A stretch of 36,929 nucleotides of DNA from RGIG8368 sp045540275 (GTDB taxonomy: Bacteria > Verrucomicrobiota > Kiritimatiellia > RFP12 > UBA1067), in contig JAZQGX010000072.1 of the NCBI GenBank assembly GCA_045540275.1, positions 1 through 36,929 of the forward strand. Direction: 5' to 3'. Numbering within the stretch: the first letter of the stretch is position 1; each line of letters starts with the position of its first letter. Positions 6,540 through 14,157 of this stretch are shown here, in pieces. The notes beneath the pieces were generated by a model. It ran no database searches. It saw nothing but the letters and a program-made list of their open reading frames with translations, and had not been told where the DNA came from. The position numbers and the translations under genes are program-made.

Positions 6540-8341
6540 AAATCAAGAACCTCTCTTCTTCGGTGCTGAGTCACCTGCGCGGCGGGTTCGTCCGCTTTGC
6601 GCCGTTCAACGTACTGGCCATAATCTGGGCGGCATGTCTCATCTGGGGCAACCATGTGCCATCGCGCGAAGCCGCAGTACACCGAATCATTGTTTCGTTC
6701 GCTGCCGGAGCATGCTGGGGAATGCTTTTCGCGCTTGCCGCGCGACTTGCGGTTGAGCGGCGCGCGTGCCGGGCAACGCTGACGCACGCGCTCCCAGCGA
6801 TCACGGGCGCGATAATGGCCGCGCTCGGCGCGTGGTTTTGGTATCACGTGCTCCAAACGGATGTCGGATACTTCTTCTGGGAAATGGTTTACTTTGGGAG
6901 TGCCGTTACAGTTGCGTCATTTGCCGTGGCGCAGCTGTTCGGCAAACGGAACGCGTGGACGGTATTCGGACGAATTTTCCTCGCTGCCGTTTTCGTGGGG
7001 CTTGTCTCCTTCGCCGTGTTCCTAGGATCCATGCTCTGCATCGCCGCTTATGATGGGCTGATTGCCAAAGTGAGCCGACGCGTATGGGGCGACATGTACA
7101 TTCTGGTCTGGTGTTTTCTGGCGCCCGTGTTTATGGCGGCAATGCTTCCGAAGGACAACGAACCGACCGAACATCCCAAGGCTTTCACTGTGCTGTTCTG
7201 GTTCCTTGTCCCAATCGGGATGGCGTTGCTTGCCATCTTGTACGCCTACATTGCCAAGATTGTGTTTACCTGGTCTATGCCGTCTGGCACGATGAACTGG
7301 TTCGCGTCCTGCGCCGTTGGCGGCTATCTCTTCCTTTGGCTTTCGTTGCGCTGTTCTCGCGTGCGGCTTTTCGCCTTCTTGGCGCGCTGGGGTTGGGCCG
7401 CGCTCCTGCCCGTTGTCGCCACGCAGATTGTCGGCATCGTGATACGATACAACGCCTACGGGCTCACCGCGCCGCGCATGGCGGGAATGGCCACGCTCGC
7501 CATCGGCATCTACGCGCTTGCGCTCGCTGCCCTCGACCGCTCGGCGAGGAGCGCGTTCATCGTGATGGCCGTCGCGGGATTGGTCTTGACCGTTTCGCCC
7601 CTCAACATATTGGACGTGCCGATCATGCAGCAGACGGCGCGCCTGAGGGCGGCATTGGAACGGGCGGAATGCTTTGCAGACGGCAGCTTTTCCGTGCCCG
7701 AGAAGCCGAACATCGCAGAGAAGGATGCGAAGATCATCGATGGGGCCTGGCGCTATCTGACGGAACGCGGCCTGACATTTTTCCGGTACGCCGGGGAAAG
7801 AAAGAACGCAGATTCATTGCGTCTGCGCCAAGGCGTCTGGAATCGCAACACGTTCACGCGCGACATCGCGGAGACTGTCCGGAAGCTGTCTGGACAGAAG
7901 CGGCCCGACTTGCCGAAAATGCTCAAGATCAATTCGGCGAAGTTCACCGGGAGAAGGCGGGGCTTGCCGGATTCCAAGACAACCAACCATTTCGGCCTTG
8001 GTCATGATTCTGGGACCGTGGACATCACCGGCTACACGAAATTCGAAACCGTCGCTCCGATTTTCGGCTCCGAGAGCGGCAAGTATTTCGTTGCGCTGTC
8101 GCAGGCCGACCCGACAAACCGCATCGACGTGACGGTGCATGTGAAGAAGCTCCTCGGCAATTCCGGCGCCGCCGCCGACACGGCGGACGGCAACTATCAC
8201 AGCTACACCCTGCGAGCTGAAGACGCAGTATGGAAGCTCGCTCCGGATCTAGCGTTCGTGGTGACAAGCCTGACCCTCTATCATCCACCGAAAGAACAAC
8301 GGATGGGACACTGCCTGTATGGTTACATCTTGCGCAAGTGA
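6536..8341 (+). CDS. DUF4153-type multi-pass membrane protein
   Basis: 601 residues with about 11 predicted membrane segments across residues ~20-370. A largely soluble C-terminal third (~380-601) follows. The segment around residues 295-325 (QIVGIVIRYNAYGLTAPRM) matches the characteristic YGLT-P-R region of the DUF4153 family. The family has no established function; members are inner-membrane proteins. The start overlaps the stop of the 52-aa ORF by 4 nt, so it belongs to the vapBC transcription unit. No transport or catalytic motif is visible. The C-terminal domain (LSQADPTNRIDVTVHVKKLL) looks beta-rich and is not recognised. Confidence 0.75.
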   Translation: MKIKNLSSSVLSHLRGGFVRFAPFNVLAIIWAACLIWGNHVPSREAAVHRIIVSFAAGACWGMLFALAARLAVERRACRATLTHALPAITGAIMAALGAWFWYHVLQTDVGYFFWEMVYFGSAVTVASFAVAQLFGKRNAWTVFGRIFLAAVFVGLVSFAVFLGSMLCIAAYDGLIAKVSRRVWGDMYILVWCFLAPVFMAAMLPKDNEPTEHPKAFTVLFWFLVPIGMALLAILYAYIAKIVFTWSMPSGTMNWFASCAVGGYLFLWLSLRCSRVRLFAFLARWGWAALLPVVATQIVGIVIRYNAYGLTAPRMAGMATLAIGIYALALAALDRSARSAFIVMAVAGLVLTVSPLNILDVPIMQQTARLRAALERAECFADGSFSVPEKPNIAEKDAKIIDGAWRYLTERGLTFFRYAGERKNADSLRLRQGVWNRNTFTRDIAETVRKLSGQKRPDLPKMLKINSAKFTGRRRGLPDSKTTNHFGLGHDSGTVDITGYTKFETVAPIFGSESGKYFVALSQADPTNRIDVTVHVKKLLGNSGAAADTADGNYHSYTLRAEDAVWKLAPDLAFVVTSLTLYHPPKEQRMGHCLYGYILRK

Positions 8342-8359
8342 GGCATCATCTATCTCATT

Positions 8360-8403
8360 GTCAAACTCGCAAACTGTCAAACTGACTCTACTTGCAAACT
8401 TTG
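8360..8403 (+). repeat. Extra octamer array, direct copy of the left-arm start
   Basis: CAAACTCGCAAACTG units followed by CTACTTGCAAACTTT repeat the beginning of the left inverted-repeat arm in the same orientation. It lies just after the DUF4153 stop and inside the right arm boundary. No gene is visible in 8342-8829; the stretch consists of these arrays and the right repeat arm. Confidence 0.7.
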
Positions 8404-8422
8404 TTCAAGTTGGGGAAGTTGT

Positions 8423-8473
8423 GACAGTTTTACAATTTGGCAGTTGGACAGTTTTACAGTTTTTATAGTTTGA
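8423..8473 (-). repeat. Octamer array in inverse orientation
   Basis: The units (GACAGTTT, TACAATTTGG, CAGTTGGA, CAGTTTTACAG) are the complement of the CAAACTGY-type unit. Together with 8360-8403 they make a second, smaller inverted pair. In RNA this could fold as a long imperfect hairpin at the 3' end of the DUF4153 transcript. Confidence 0.55.
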
Positions 8474-8500
8474 CCCCACAAACTAAGAGAACGGACTCCG

Positions 8501-8813
8501 CACTTCTTGCCTTTTACCTCTTACTTCTTACCTTTCTTTAGGTAACAGGTAATAGGTAACAGGTAAGAGGTAATAGGTTCTGCGTCTGCGAGAGATATCC
8601 CATTCCATATTGCTTTCGCTGCTGGGAGACTCGGAGATTAGGAGGTTCGGAGACTGTCAATTGGAATTGGTAATTGGACTTGGCAACACTTTCACACCCT
8701 GTCCACCGTAGCCTTGGCGAAGGTGGATGGCAACATTCAAAATGAGATTACGGTGCGGATAATGAAGTTTGCAAGTAGGGCAGTTAGCGAGTTTGGCAGT
8801 TTGGCAGTTAGAC
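8501..8813 (-). repeat. Right arm of the ~315-bp inverted repeat
   Basis: Reverse-complement partner of 5263-5578 and nearly identical to it over the whole length. It contains the heptamer array (about 8502-8578), the CTGGGAGACTCGGAGATTAG stretch, the 26-nt hairpin (8702-8727) and the octamer array (8781-8813). It ends about 17 bp before the stop codon of the acyltransferase gene at 8830. Confidence 0.9.
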
Positions 8814-8829
8814 GGGACTGTCCCCCTAT

Positions 8830-9924
8830 TCAGTGTTTCGCCGAGCGCGTTTTGAGAATCGCAATGAGTAGCACGGTCGATGCGAACCATACCGCAAGGG
8901 GACCGGCCCATTCGCCGAAAAGGTGCACAACGCCCGGCGAGAACATCTGACCGAATGTGATGAAAACGGGCTTGAACGCCTCTTCGCAAAGATACGCTAG
9001 AAGCGAGGTGCGTCCAAAGAGAACAAGCAGGGACACGGACTTTCGCGCTGCGGACGATTCCGCCAAACGGATGTCGAAAAACGCATACAGCGCGGCAAGC
9101 GCGAGCATGCTCCACCCCATCGCCTGCGCGGTGAAAGAAAGCGTGTAGATATGCTTGATCGGCGGAATCACCGGAACGAGCGCCCAACCGGCAGCAAGAA
9201 GGACCGCGCCGAGAACAACGAGCCGCACCGCACGGCGATACGGAACGAACCTTTCATCCTTCAGCATCTCGCTGGCGCACATCCCCGAAAGCCCCATCGC
9301 GGCGAACATCGGAACCGTAGCCCACCAGCTGAAACCCGGATCGCAGAGTTCGAGGACGCGCGACGTCGACGGGACTGTAAACGGAACGAACCACCGCTCG
9401 AAAACGATCGCGGCGTTGCCGGTCTTCGAGTAGTCGCCGAAGAACGCGAGCGCGAGCGTATAGAACAGAGCGAGCGCGACAGGAATCGCGAAACGCACGG
9501 CCCGGGACGGAATGATGTAGACAACCGCGCACGCAAGATAACCGACGGCGATCGTCTGGAGCGTGTTGTTGAACGGACTTATCACATCCGCATCAAGCGT
9601 CAGAAGACGCCCCTGCACCACCATGCCGAGAAACCACAGCATGGTGAAGCGCGACAGGACGTGCCGCCAGTATCGCCAGCGCGCCTGTCCGTCATCAAGC
9701 CTGCCTTTCATCGCAAACGGAACTGCCGCGCCGCTCATAAAAATGAAGAGCGGCATAATGATATCCCACAGCGTAAAACCGCCGTACGGGTGCGTAAACT
9801 GGAATAACAGTTCTTTCGGCAATCCGAAGGACTTATCCAGCGCCCACACGAACGGCCCGATCACCGTCAGAAGGAATATGTCTGCGCCTCTTAAAATATC
9901 AAGCGACAGAAGTCTCTTCTTCAT
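8830..9924 (-). CDS. HGSNAT-like membrane acyltransferase (DUF5009/DUF1624 type)
   Basis: 364 residues with about 10 membrane segments. The N-terminal signature SLDILRGADIFLL, followed by HPYGGFTLWDIIMPLFIF, is typical of bacterial proteins related to heparan-alpha-glucosaminide N-acetyltransferase. Members are thought to acetylate sugars across the inner membrane. It is the last gene in line with the uronate operon, in the same direction, but a 163-bp gap with a repeat hairpin separates it from the permease gene. A role in acetylating or handling the imported sugar, or a cell-surface glycan, is possible but unproven. The start is preceded by an A/G-rich Shine-Dalgarno-like AAAAGAGAAT. Confidence 0.78.
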   Translation of the reverse strand: MKKRLLSLDILRGADIFLLTVIGPFVWALDKSFGLPKELLFQFTHPYGGFTLWDIIMPLFIFMSGAAVPFAMKGRLDDGQARWRYWRHVLSRFTMLWFLGMVVQGRLLTLDADVISPFNNTLQTIAVGYLACAVVYIIPSRAVRFAIPVALALFYTLALAFFGDYSKTGNAAIVFERWFVPFTVPSTSRVLELCDPGFSWWATVPMFAAMGLSGMCASEMLKDERFVPYRRAVRLVVLGAVLLAAGWALVPVIPPIKHIYTLSFTAQAMGWSMLALAALYAFFDIRLAESSAARKSVSLLVLFGRTSLLAYLCEEAFKPVFITFGQMFSPGVVHLFGEWAGPLAVWFASTVLLIAILKTRSAKH

Positions 9925-10001
9925 ATTCTCTTTTCTGTCCTTTCAGCGGTTAGTGCCACGCCCGCGCTTTGCGCGTGAATGTTCATGGAGATAACGTTTT
10001 T

Positions 10002-10068
10002 GACAGGATTTACAGGATTGACGGGATTTTATTAGCGCAATAATCTTGTAAATCTTGTTAATCCTGTC
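10002..10068. repeat. Inverted triple-nonamer hairpin (ACAGGATT units)
   Basis: Three 9-nt units (GACAGGATT, TACAGGATT, GACGGGATT) at 10002-10028 face three complementary units (AATCTTGTA, AATCTTGTT, AATCCTGTC) at 10042-10068 across a 13-nt loop. Allowing G-U pairs, the arms can form an almost continuous 27-bp stem. It lies between the permease and acyltransferase genes, so in the operon mRNA it could act as a processing or attenuation hairpin. Similar units recur in many bacterial genomes in my recollection. Confidence 0.75.
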
Positions 10069-10087
10069 TGAAGTTATAGGCAAGTTG

Positions 10088-11491
10088 TTAGAAGTTCCCA
10101 TCTCTCGTTTCGACCGATTCGCACCCCGACATTTTTCGAATCCTGATGAAATTGACGACGCACATTCCAAGCGCGAGAAGCCCCGCGGCGATCGCGCCGA
10201 TCCATTTAAAGGAAACCGTCAAATGATAAACGACCCAGCACCAAAACGCCGAAGCGAAGTCGAGGGCCGCACCCCCTTCGAATCCGTCCGGAATCTGAAT
10301 ATCCGAAAGGTTCGCCGCCACAATCGCCTTGGAAAACGCAGGAGTCAGATTTGTCACAAAATACAAACCGGTAATTAGCGCGACCAGACCGACTGCAAAG
10401 GTTTTTAGCACATTGCCTTTCGTAATCGGAAGAACGCACGGAAAAAGGTAGAACACCCCCGCCAAACTCGCCAAAGGAAGGAACTTGTTGCCCGGCAGGA
10501 ATACGGACAGGAACAATATTACAGGAATAAGAAGGATCGAAACGACGAGCGTTGTGGGGTGCCCGATCACCAGCGCGGGACTCATTCCGATCGATAGTCC
10601 CTTCAATCCGGAGAACCTGCGTTCCACCATCGAACGCGTCGCCTCGGAAATAGGTTTAAGCCCTTCGATAAAAAGCCCCGTGATGCGCGGAATAAGCTCC
10701 ATTACCGCACCGAGCGTAACGCCGAGTTTAAGAATCGAGGGCACAGAGGATTTGACCGAAGGAAGCGAATCGCATTTTAAAACTCCAATCGCCATACCGA
10801 TGACAAGTCCTAAAAAGAGGGGGTCGCCCAGAATACCGAATTTTTTCTTCATTCCCGCGGCGTCGATATAGAGCTTATCAAACCCGGGGATTCGGTCAAG
10901 CAGCCACCCGATTGCCACCGCAAACGGTGTGAAACTCTGGCAGAACGGCTGGGGAATCGAAATCCCCTCCACATCCTTGTAATACGACTGAAATCCCTTT
11001 GCGGTAAAATCAGCCATACAAAGAGTGATGACATAAAGGACTATCGCCGCATAAAACGCCCATGCTAAAGAGCCGCTGACAAAAAACACCATCGCACCGA
11101 TGAAAGCAAAATGCCAGTAGTTCCAAAGATCGATATTGACCGTTCTCGTCGTTCCGGTCAACAGCATCAAAACATTCACCCCGAGACAGACGGGGATGAT
11201 GAACGCGCCGACGGCGGTGGAATACGCCACCGCCGCGGCGGCAGGCCATCCGAGATCGAAAAACGGAAGATTCAGTTCATAAAGGTCCGTCATCCCTTTA
11301 AGCGCCGGTCCAAGGCTTGACGTTAAAAGCCCAGTTACAACACCGAGACCCACAAACCCAACACCAACGAGAAGCCCCGACTTGAGCGCCTTTGAAAACT
11401 TAATCCCTATTATTGTGCCGAGGACGGTGAAGATAAACGGCATCATCACCGCCGCGCCGAGCCCTATAATGTAAGCGAAAGCTTCTTTCAT
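10088..11491 (-). CDS. Galactitol-type PTS permease subunit IIC (GatC family), orphan
   Basis: 467 residues with about 12 membrane segments. The N-terminus (AAVMMPFIFTVLGTIIGIKFSKALKSG region) and the block ILGDPLFLGLVIGMAIGVL are typical of EIIC components of the galactitol family. EIIC normally moves sugar through the membrane while IIA and IIB phosphorylate it. No IIA or IIB gene lies anywhere in this window, so it may work without phosphorylation or use partners encoded elsewhere. Its ATG overlaps the stop of the GH105/BNR_4 gene (ATGA), with GGAGAAG as Shine-Dalgarno. That links it tightly to uronate release, and import of the enzymes' product is the most economical role. Confidence 0.82.
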   Translation of the reverse strand: MKEAFAYIIGLGAAVMMPFIFTVLGTIIGIKFSKALKSGLLVGVGFVGLGVVTGLLTSSLGPALKGMTDLYELNLPFFDLGWPAAAAVAYSTAVGAFIIPVCLGVNVLMLLTGTTRTVNIDLWNYWHFAFIGAMVFFVSGSLAWAFYAAIVLYVITLCMADFTAKGFQSYYKDVEGISIPQPFCQSFTPFAVAIGWLLDRIPGFDKLYIDAAGMKKKFGILGDPLFLGLVIGMAIGVLKCDSLPSVKSSVPSILKLGVTLGAVMELIPRITGLFIEGLKPISEATRSMVERRFSGLKGLSIGMSPALVIGHPTTLVVSILLIPVILFLSVFLPGNKFLPLASLAGVFYLFPCVLPITKGNVLKTFAVGLVALITGLYFVTNLTPAFSKAIVAANLSDIQIPDGFEGGAALDFASAFWCWVVYHLTVSFKWIGAIAAGLLALGMCVVNFIRIRKMSGCESVETRDGNF

Positions 11492-14088
11492 CTCAACTTC
11501 TCCGGTTTCGCGAAGTCTCCCTCGAATTTAAGCGGGAGCGAATAGACGTTGAAACCACGGTCGCAGAAATACATCCTGCTGATGGACGGTTTAAGCCCGT
11601 CGCCGTCGAACCAGAACGCGGCGAAATCGCGATGGTAATTGAGCGGCTGACGCGCGTAGTTGTGGTTGCGCGGGCTGTTCTTCGTCAGCTGACGCTCCTT
11701 CTTCCATGTTTTGCCGCCGTCGCAAGTGCGCCACGCCGCAAGCTCGCCGCCAGGATTGTACGCCTGCGGTCCGAGTTCCGTCGCTCCGAGAAGCGTCCAG
11801 TCGTCGTCGGAATTCACATACAGAACGCCGAAGTCGTAATTGTTGCCGCTTTCGATTCCGGTGCGGATCTCCTTCCACTCGCTTCCGGTCCAGCGTGCGA
11901 TACACCAAATGCGCGGCCCGTTCTCGGGACCGGCCTCATAGCCTTTGCTGAGCAGATACAGGATGAGCGGACGCCCGGCGGAATCGTATCTGACTCCTTT
12001 GATGTAGGCGTTGAGTCCCTGTTCGCGGTACTTGAAAACGAGCGAGGGATTCTCACGCTTCTCAATCGGAAGCGTCACGGTTTGACCGGCGGCGTTTTTC
12101 CAGGTCTTGCCGAAATCGTCCGTCTCTACATAAAAGACATCGGTGCGGTAATTGAGCGGCTTCGGGCGCATATCCTCAGGGTGACGGTCAAAAGTGACGC
12201 CAATCTTACCGTTCGGAGCCTGCCACGAGCGCAGATAGTCGCCGTCTTCAATAAAGACAAACTTCCGCTTATCAGTCCAATTTCTCCCGTCTCCGGAAGT
12301 TGAAATATAATTAAGGCGTTGCCATTCCCCGTCGGTATTATATACCGTGCTGATTAAAAGACAGCCTTTACCGTTTACGAACCACGGCTGAGTATACGAG
12401 AAGTTACCGGCCCATACAATCTCAAAGTGCGAGATGTCATACGGGCGGACACTCTTGGAAATACAAGACGGACGGGTTAATCCGTGACTGGGGGAGAAGA
12501 TGTAAATGTACCCTTTCGCGTCAATGTTCATCACGGGATTGTCATGCGCGTCGATCGAATGCTTGTCGACGACAATCGTCGGCCGCGCCACGAGACCGGT
12601 TTTGTGATCGTAGTAGGAAATGCAGTGATAAAGCGTTGTATTCAGCTCATCCGTTCCGCCCCAGCAAAAGAACGTCTTGTCGACCTTTGGCGCGTAAACA
12701 CCCATCGGCACATAGCCCTCGAACGCCGAGCCCATCGCGCCCGAATATTTGAAGCGGTATTTGCCCTTGATGCGCTGATTGTAATACCAGATTCCCCTGA
12801 AGCCGTCGTCCTTGGCGTTCAAAAGTTTCGGGCAGGCATGGGGAAGATCCTCCCAGCCTTCCTTGAGGCGGATAAAGAGAGGCTCGTCGCCGCGCAGCAC
12901 CTCGCCGCATATCCACAACATCGCCGCCTGACCGTGGGGATCGCCGTTGCAGCAAGGGCGCGAAAGATACCACTTGCGATCCGCCTTTGCCGCAGTGCCG
13001 ATGCAGGTTTTGGCAAGGTTGCCGTCTTCGTCGATGCGCGCGCAAAGCCCCTTCCACGCCTTCGCGACCGCCGGTCCGAAACGCTTCTCGTCGAGCCAGC
13101 CGTTCCTTACACCCGCCGCCATCGCGAAGGTAAACATTGCAGAGCCGGACGATTCCGTCCATGAACCCGCGTCGTCGACGAGCTGACCCCAAAGACCGTC
13201 CTTCTGCTGATGTTCAAGAAGCGTTTCCATCATTCTCACGTAACTGCGCATAATATGCTCACGCAGGAACGCTTCCTTGCGCGGAAGATGCTTCAGTACA
13301 TTAGCCATCGCCGCCGCCATCCAGCCGTTTCCGCGGGCCCAGCGGAAAGGAACTTTATAGGCGTGATTGTAAAGTCCGTTATCAAGCTGAATACGGTCGA
13401 GAAAGAGGGCCGTCTCACGCGCGGCGCGGTCGAGATAAACGTACTTTCCGGTCGCGAGATACGCCTGAAGCTGAAGGAGCGTGATCATATACGCATCATC
13501 GATCCAAAGACGCGTCTGATCGGTGTAGCCCATGTTCCACCATTCCATGCGCATCGACATCTTCTCGACGTTGTAAGGCGGCGGCGGATCGTCGGCCTTG
13601 GGCTTTTCCCACTGCATATCGGCGTATTTCAGCCCGAGCTCCATCGCTCTCTTGTCGCCGTTTAAAATCGCAACCGTCAGCGGCACCGCGCCGACGACGG
13701 TATAGTCGACGTGCTTGAATTTAGGAAGAATCCCGTGCTTCGCGCCGCCCGGATAGAACGGCTCCATCTTGGCGATAAGTTCGCGCTCCAGCGTCTCGTC
13801 GCCCATGTAGCGCGCGCACATCATCGCATTCGCCCAAAGCGTGACGACGGAATAGTGGATAAACTGCCCGGGGCGCCCTTCGGGATAGCAGACGATTTCG
13901 GGAAGATTCTTTGCGAAACCTTTCGGGCGATAGGCGTCGACCTCGGTCGAGGCGAGATGGCGCGAAATAAGCGTTGCGACACGCTTGGCGTCAACGCGCG
14001 GGATATACTCTTCAAGTTGAGAGCTTTTTGCAGAAGCCGAAAGCGCGACAAGCGCTACGGCAACTGTACTTGCAATACTTTGTTTCAT
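11488..14088 (-). CDS. Secreted GH105 unsaturated glucuronyl/galacturonyl hydrolase fused to a BNR_4 beta-propeller domain
   Basis: 866 residues. A signal peptide covers about 1-20 (MKQSIASTVAVALVALSASA). Residues ~35-400 match GH88/GH105: RLWIDDAYM (~194-202, containing the expected catalytic Asp), ARGNGW and SWTESSGSAMF. Such enzymes remove the 4,5-unsaturated uronic acid left by polysaccharide lyases. From about residue 420 (DDGFRGIWYYNQ) to the end is a BNR_4-type seven-bladed propeller with a DKHSxDxHDNP block. This architecture is related to propeller lyases and the GH145 group acting on rhamnose-glucuronate linkages. The fusion could therefore both create and remove an unsaturated uronate; that is inference. 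It sits 3' of the LRR gene and overlaps the permease start by 4 nt. GGAG lies 6 nt before the ATG. Confidence 0.88.
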   Translation of the reverse strand: MKQSIASTVAVALVALSASAKSSQLEEYIPRVDAKRVATLISRHLASTEVDAYRPKGFAKNLPEIVCYPEGRPGQFIHYSVVTLWANAMMCARYMGDETLERELIAKMEPFYPGGAKHGILPKFKHVDYTVVGAVPLTVAILNGDKRAMELGLKYADMQWEKPKADDPPPPYNVEKMSMRMEWWNMGYTDQTRLWIDDAYMITLLQLQAYLATGKYVYLDRAARETALFLDRIQLDNGLYNHAYKVPFRWARGNGWMAAAMANVLKHLPRKEAFLREHIMRSYVRMMETLLEHQQKDGLWGQLVDDAGSWTESSGSAMFTFAMAAGVRNGWLDEKRFGPAVAKAWKGLCARIDEDGNLAKTCIGTAAKADRKWYLSRPCCNGDPHGQAAMLWICGEVLRGDEPLFIRLKEGWEDLPHACPKLLNAKDDGFRGIWYYNQRIKGKYRFKYSGAMGSAFEGYVPMGVYAPKVDKTFFCWGGTDELNTTLYHCISYYDHKTGLVARPTIVVDKHSIDAHDNPVMNIDAKGYIYIFSPSHGLTRPSCISKSVRPYDISHFEIVWAGNFSYTQPWFVNGKGCLLISTVYNTDGEWQRLNYISTSGDGRNWTDKRKFVFIEDGDYLRSWQAPNGKIGVTFDRHPEDMRPKPLNYRTDVFYVETDDFGKTWKNAAGQTVTLPIEKRENPSLVFKYREQGLNAYIKGVRYDSAGRPLILYLLSKGYEAGPENGPRIWCIARWTGSEWKEIRTGIESGNNYDFGVLYVNSDDDWTLLGATELGPQAYNPGGELAAWRTCDGGKTWKKERQLTKNSPRNHNYARQPLNYHRDFAAFWFDGDGLKPSISRMYFCDRGFNVYSLPLKFEGDFAKPEKLR

Positions 14089-14108
14089 TTGTTCTCCTTA
14101 AATATTTC

Positions 14109-14128
14109 GGCGAGTGAGGACACGCGCC
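14109..14128 (+). repeat. Dispersed hairpin element, copy 3 (AGGA loop)
   Basis: GGCGAGTG-AGGA-CACGCGCC forms a stem with one A-G mismatch and an AGGA loop. It sits in the 69-bp gap between the LRR gene stop and the GH105/BNR_4 start, inside the operon transcript. It is related to 5595-5614 and 16290-16309. Confidence 0.6.
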
Positions 14129-14157
14129 ATCCTATTTTCAATTCTCTTTTCCCCCGA

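Noticed and set aside
7084..8007. 307-codon frame inside the DUF4153 gene
   Set aside because: Arg/His-rich out-of-frame shadow; the DUF4153 frame has hydrophobic periodicity and a family match.
8811..8826. GGGACTGTCCC palindrome after the acyltransferase stop as a terminator
   Set aside because: The stem has almost no loop and no U-run follows on the transcribed strand, so it was not called.
8657..9187. Minus-strand frame ending in a sequence containing LRQGYGGQ
   Set aside because: It is an out-of-frame reading of the acyltransferase that runs into the repeat arm; the motif is a translated DNA hairpin.
9151..9807. 218-codon plus-strand frame opposite the acyltransferase
   Set aside because: Charged, repetitive product antisense to a membrane protein with clear segments.
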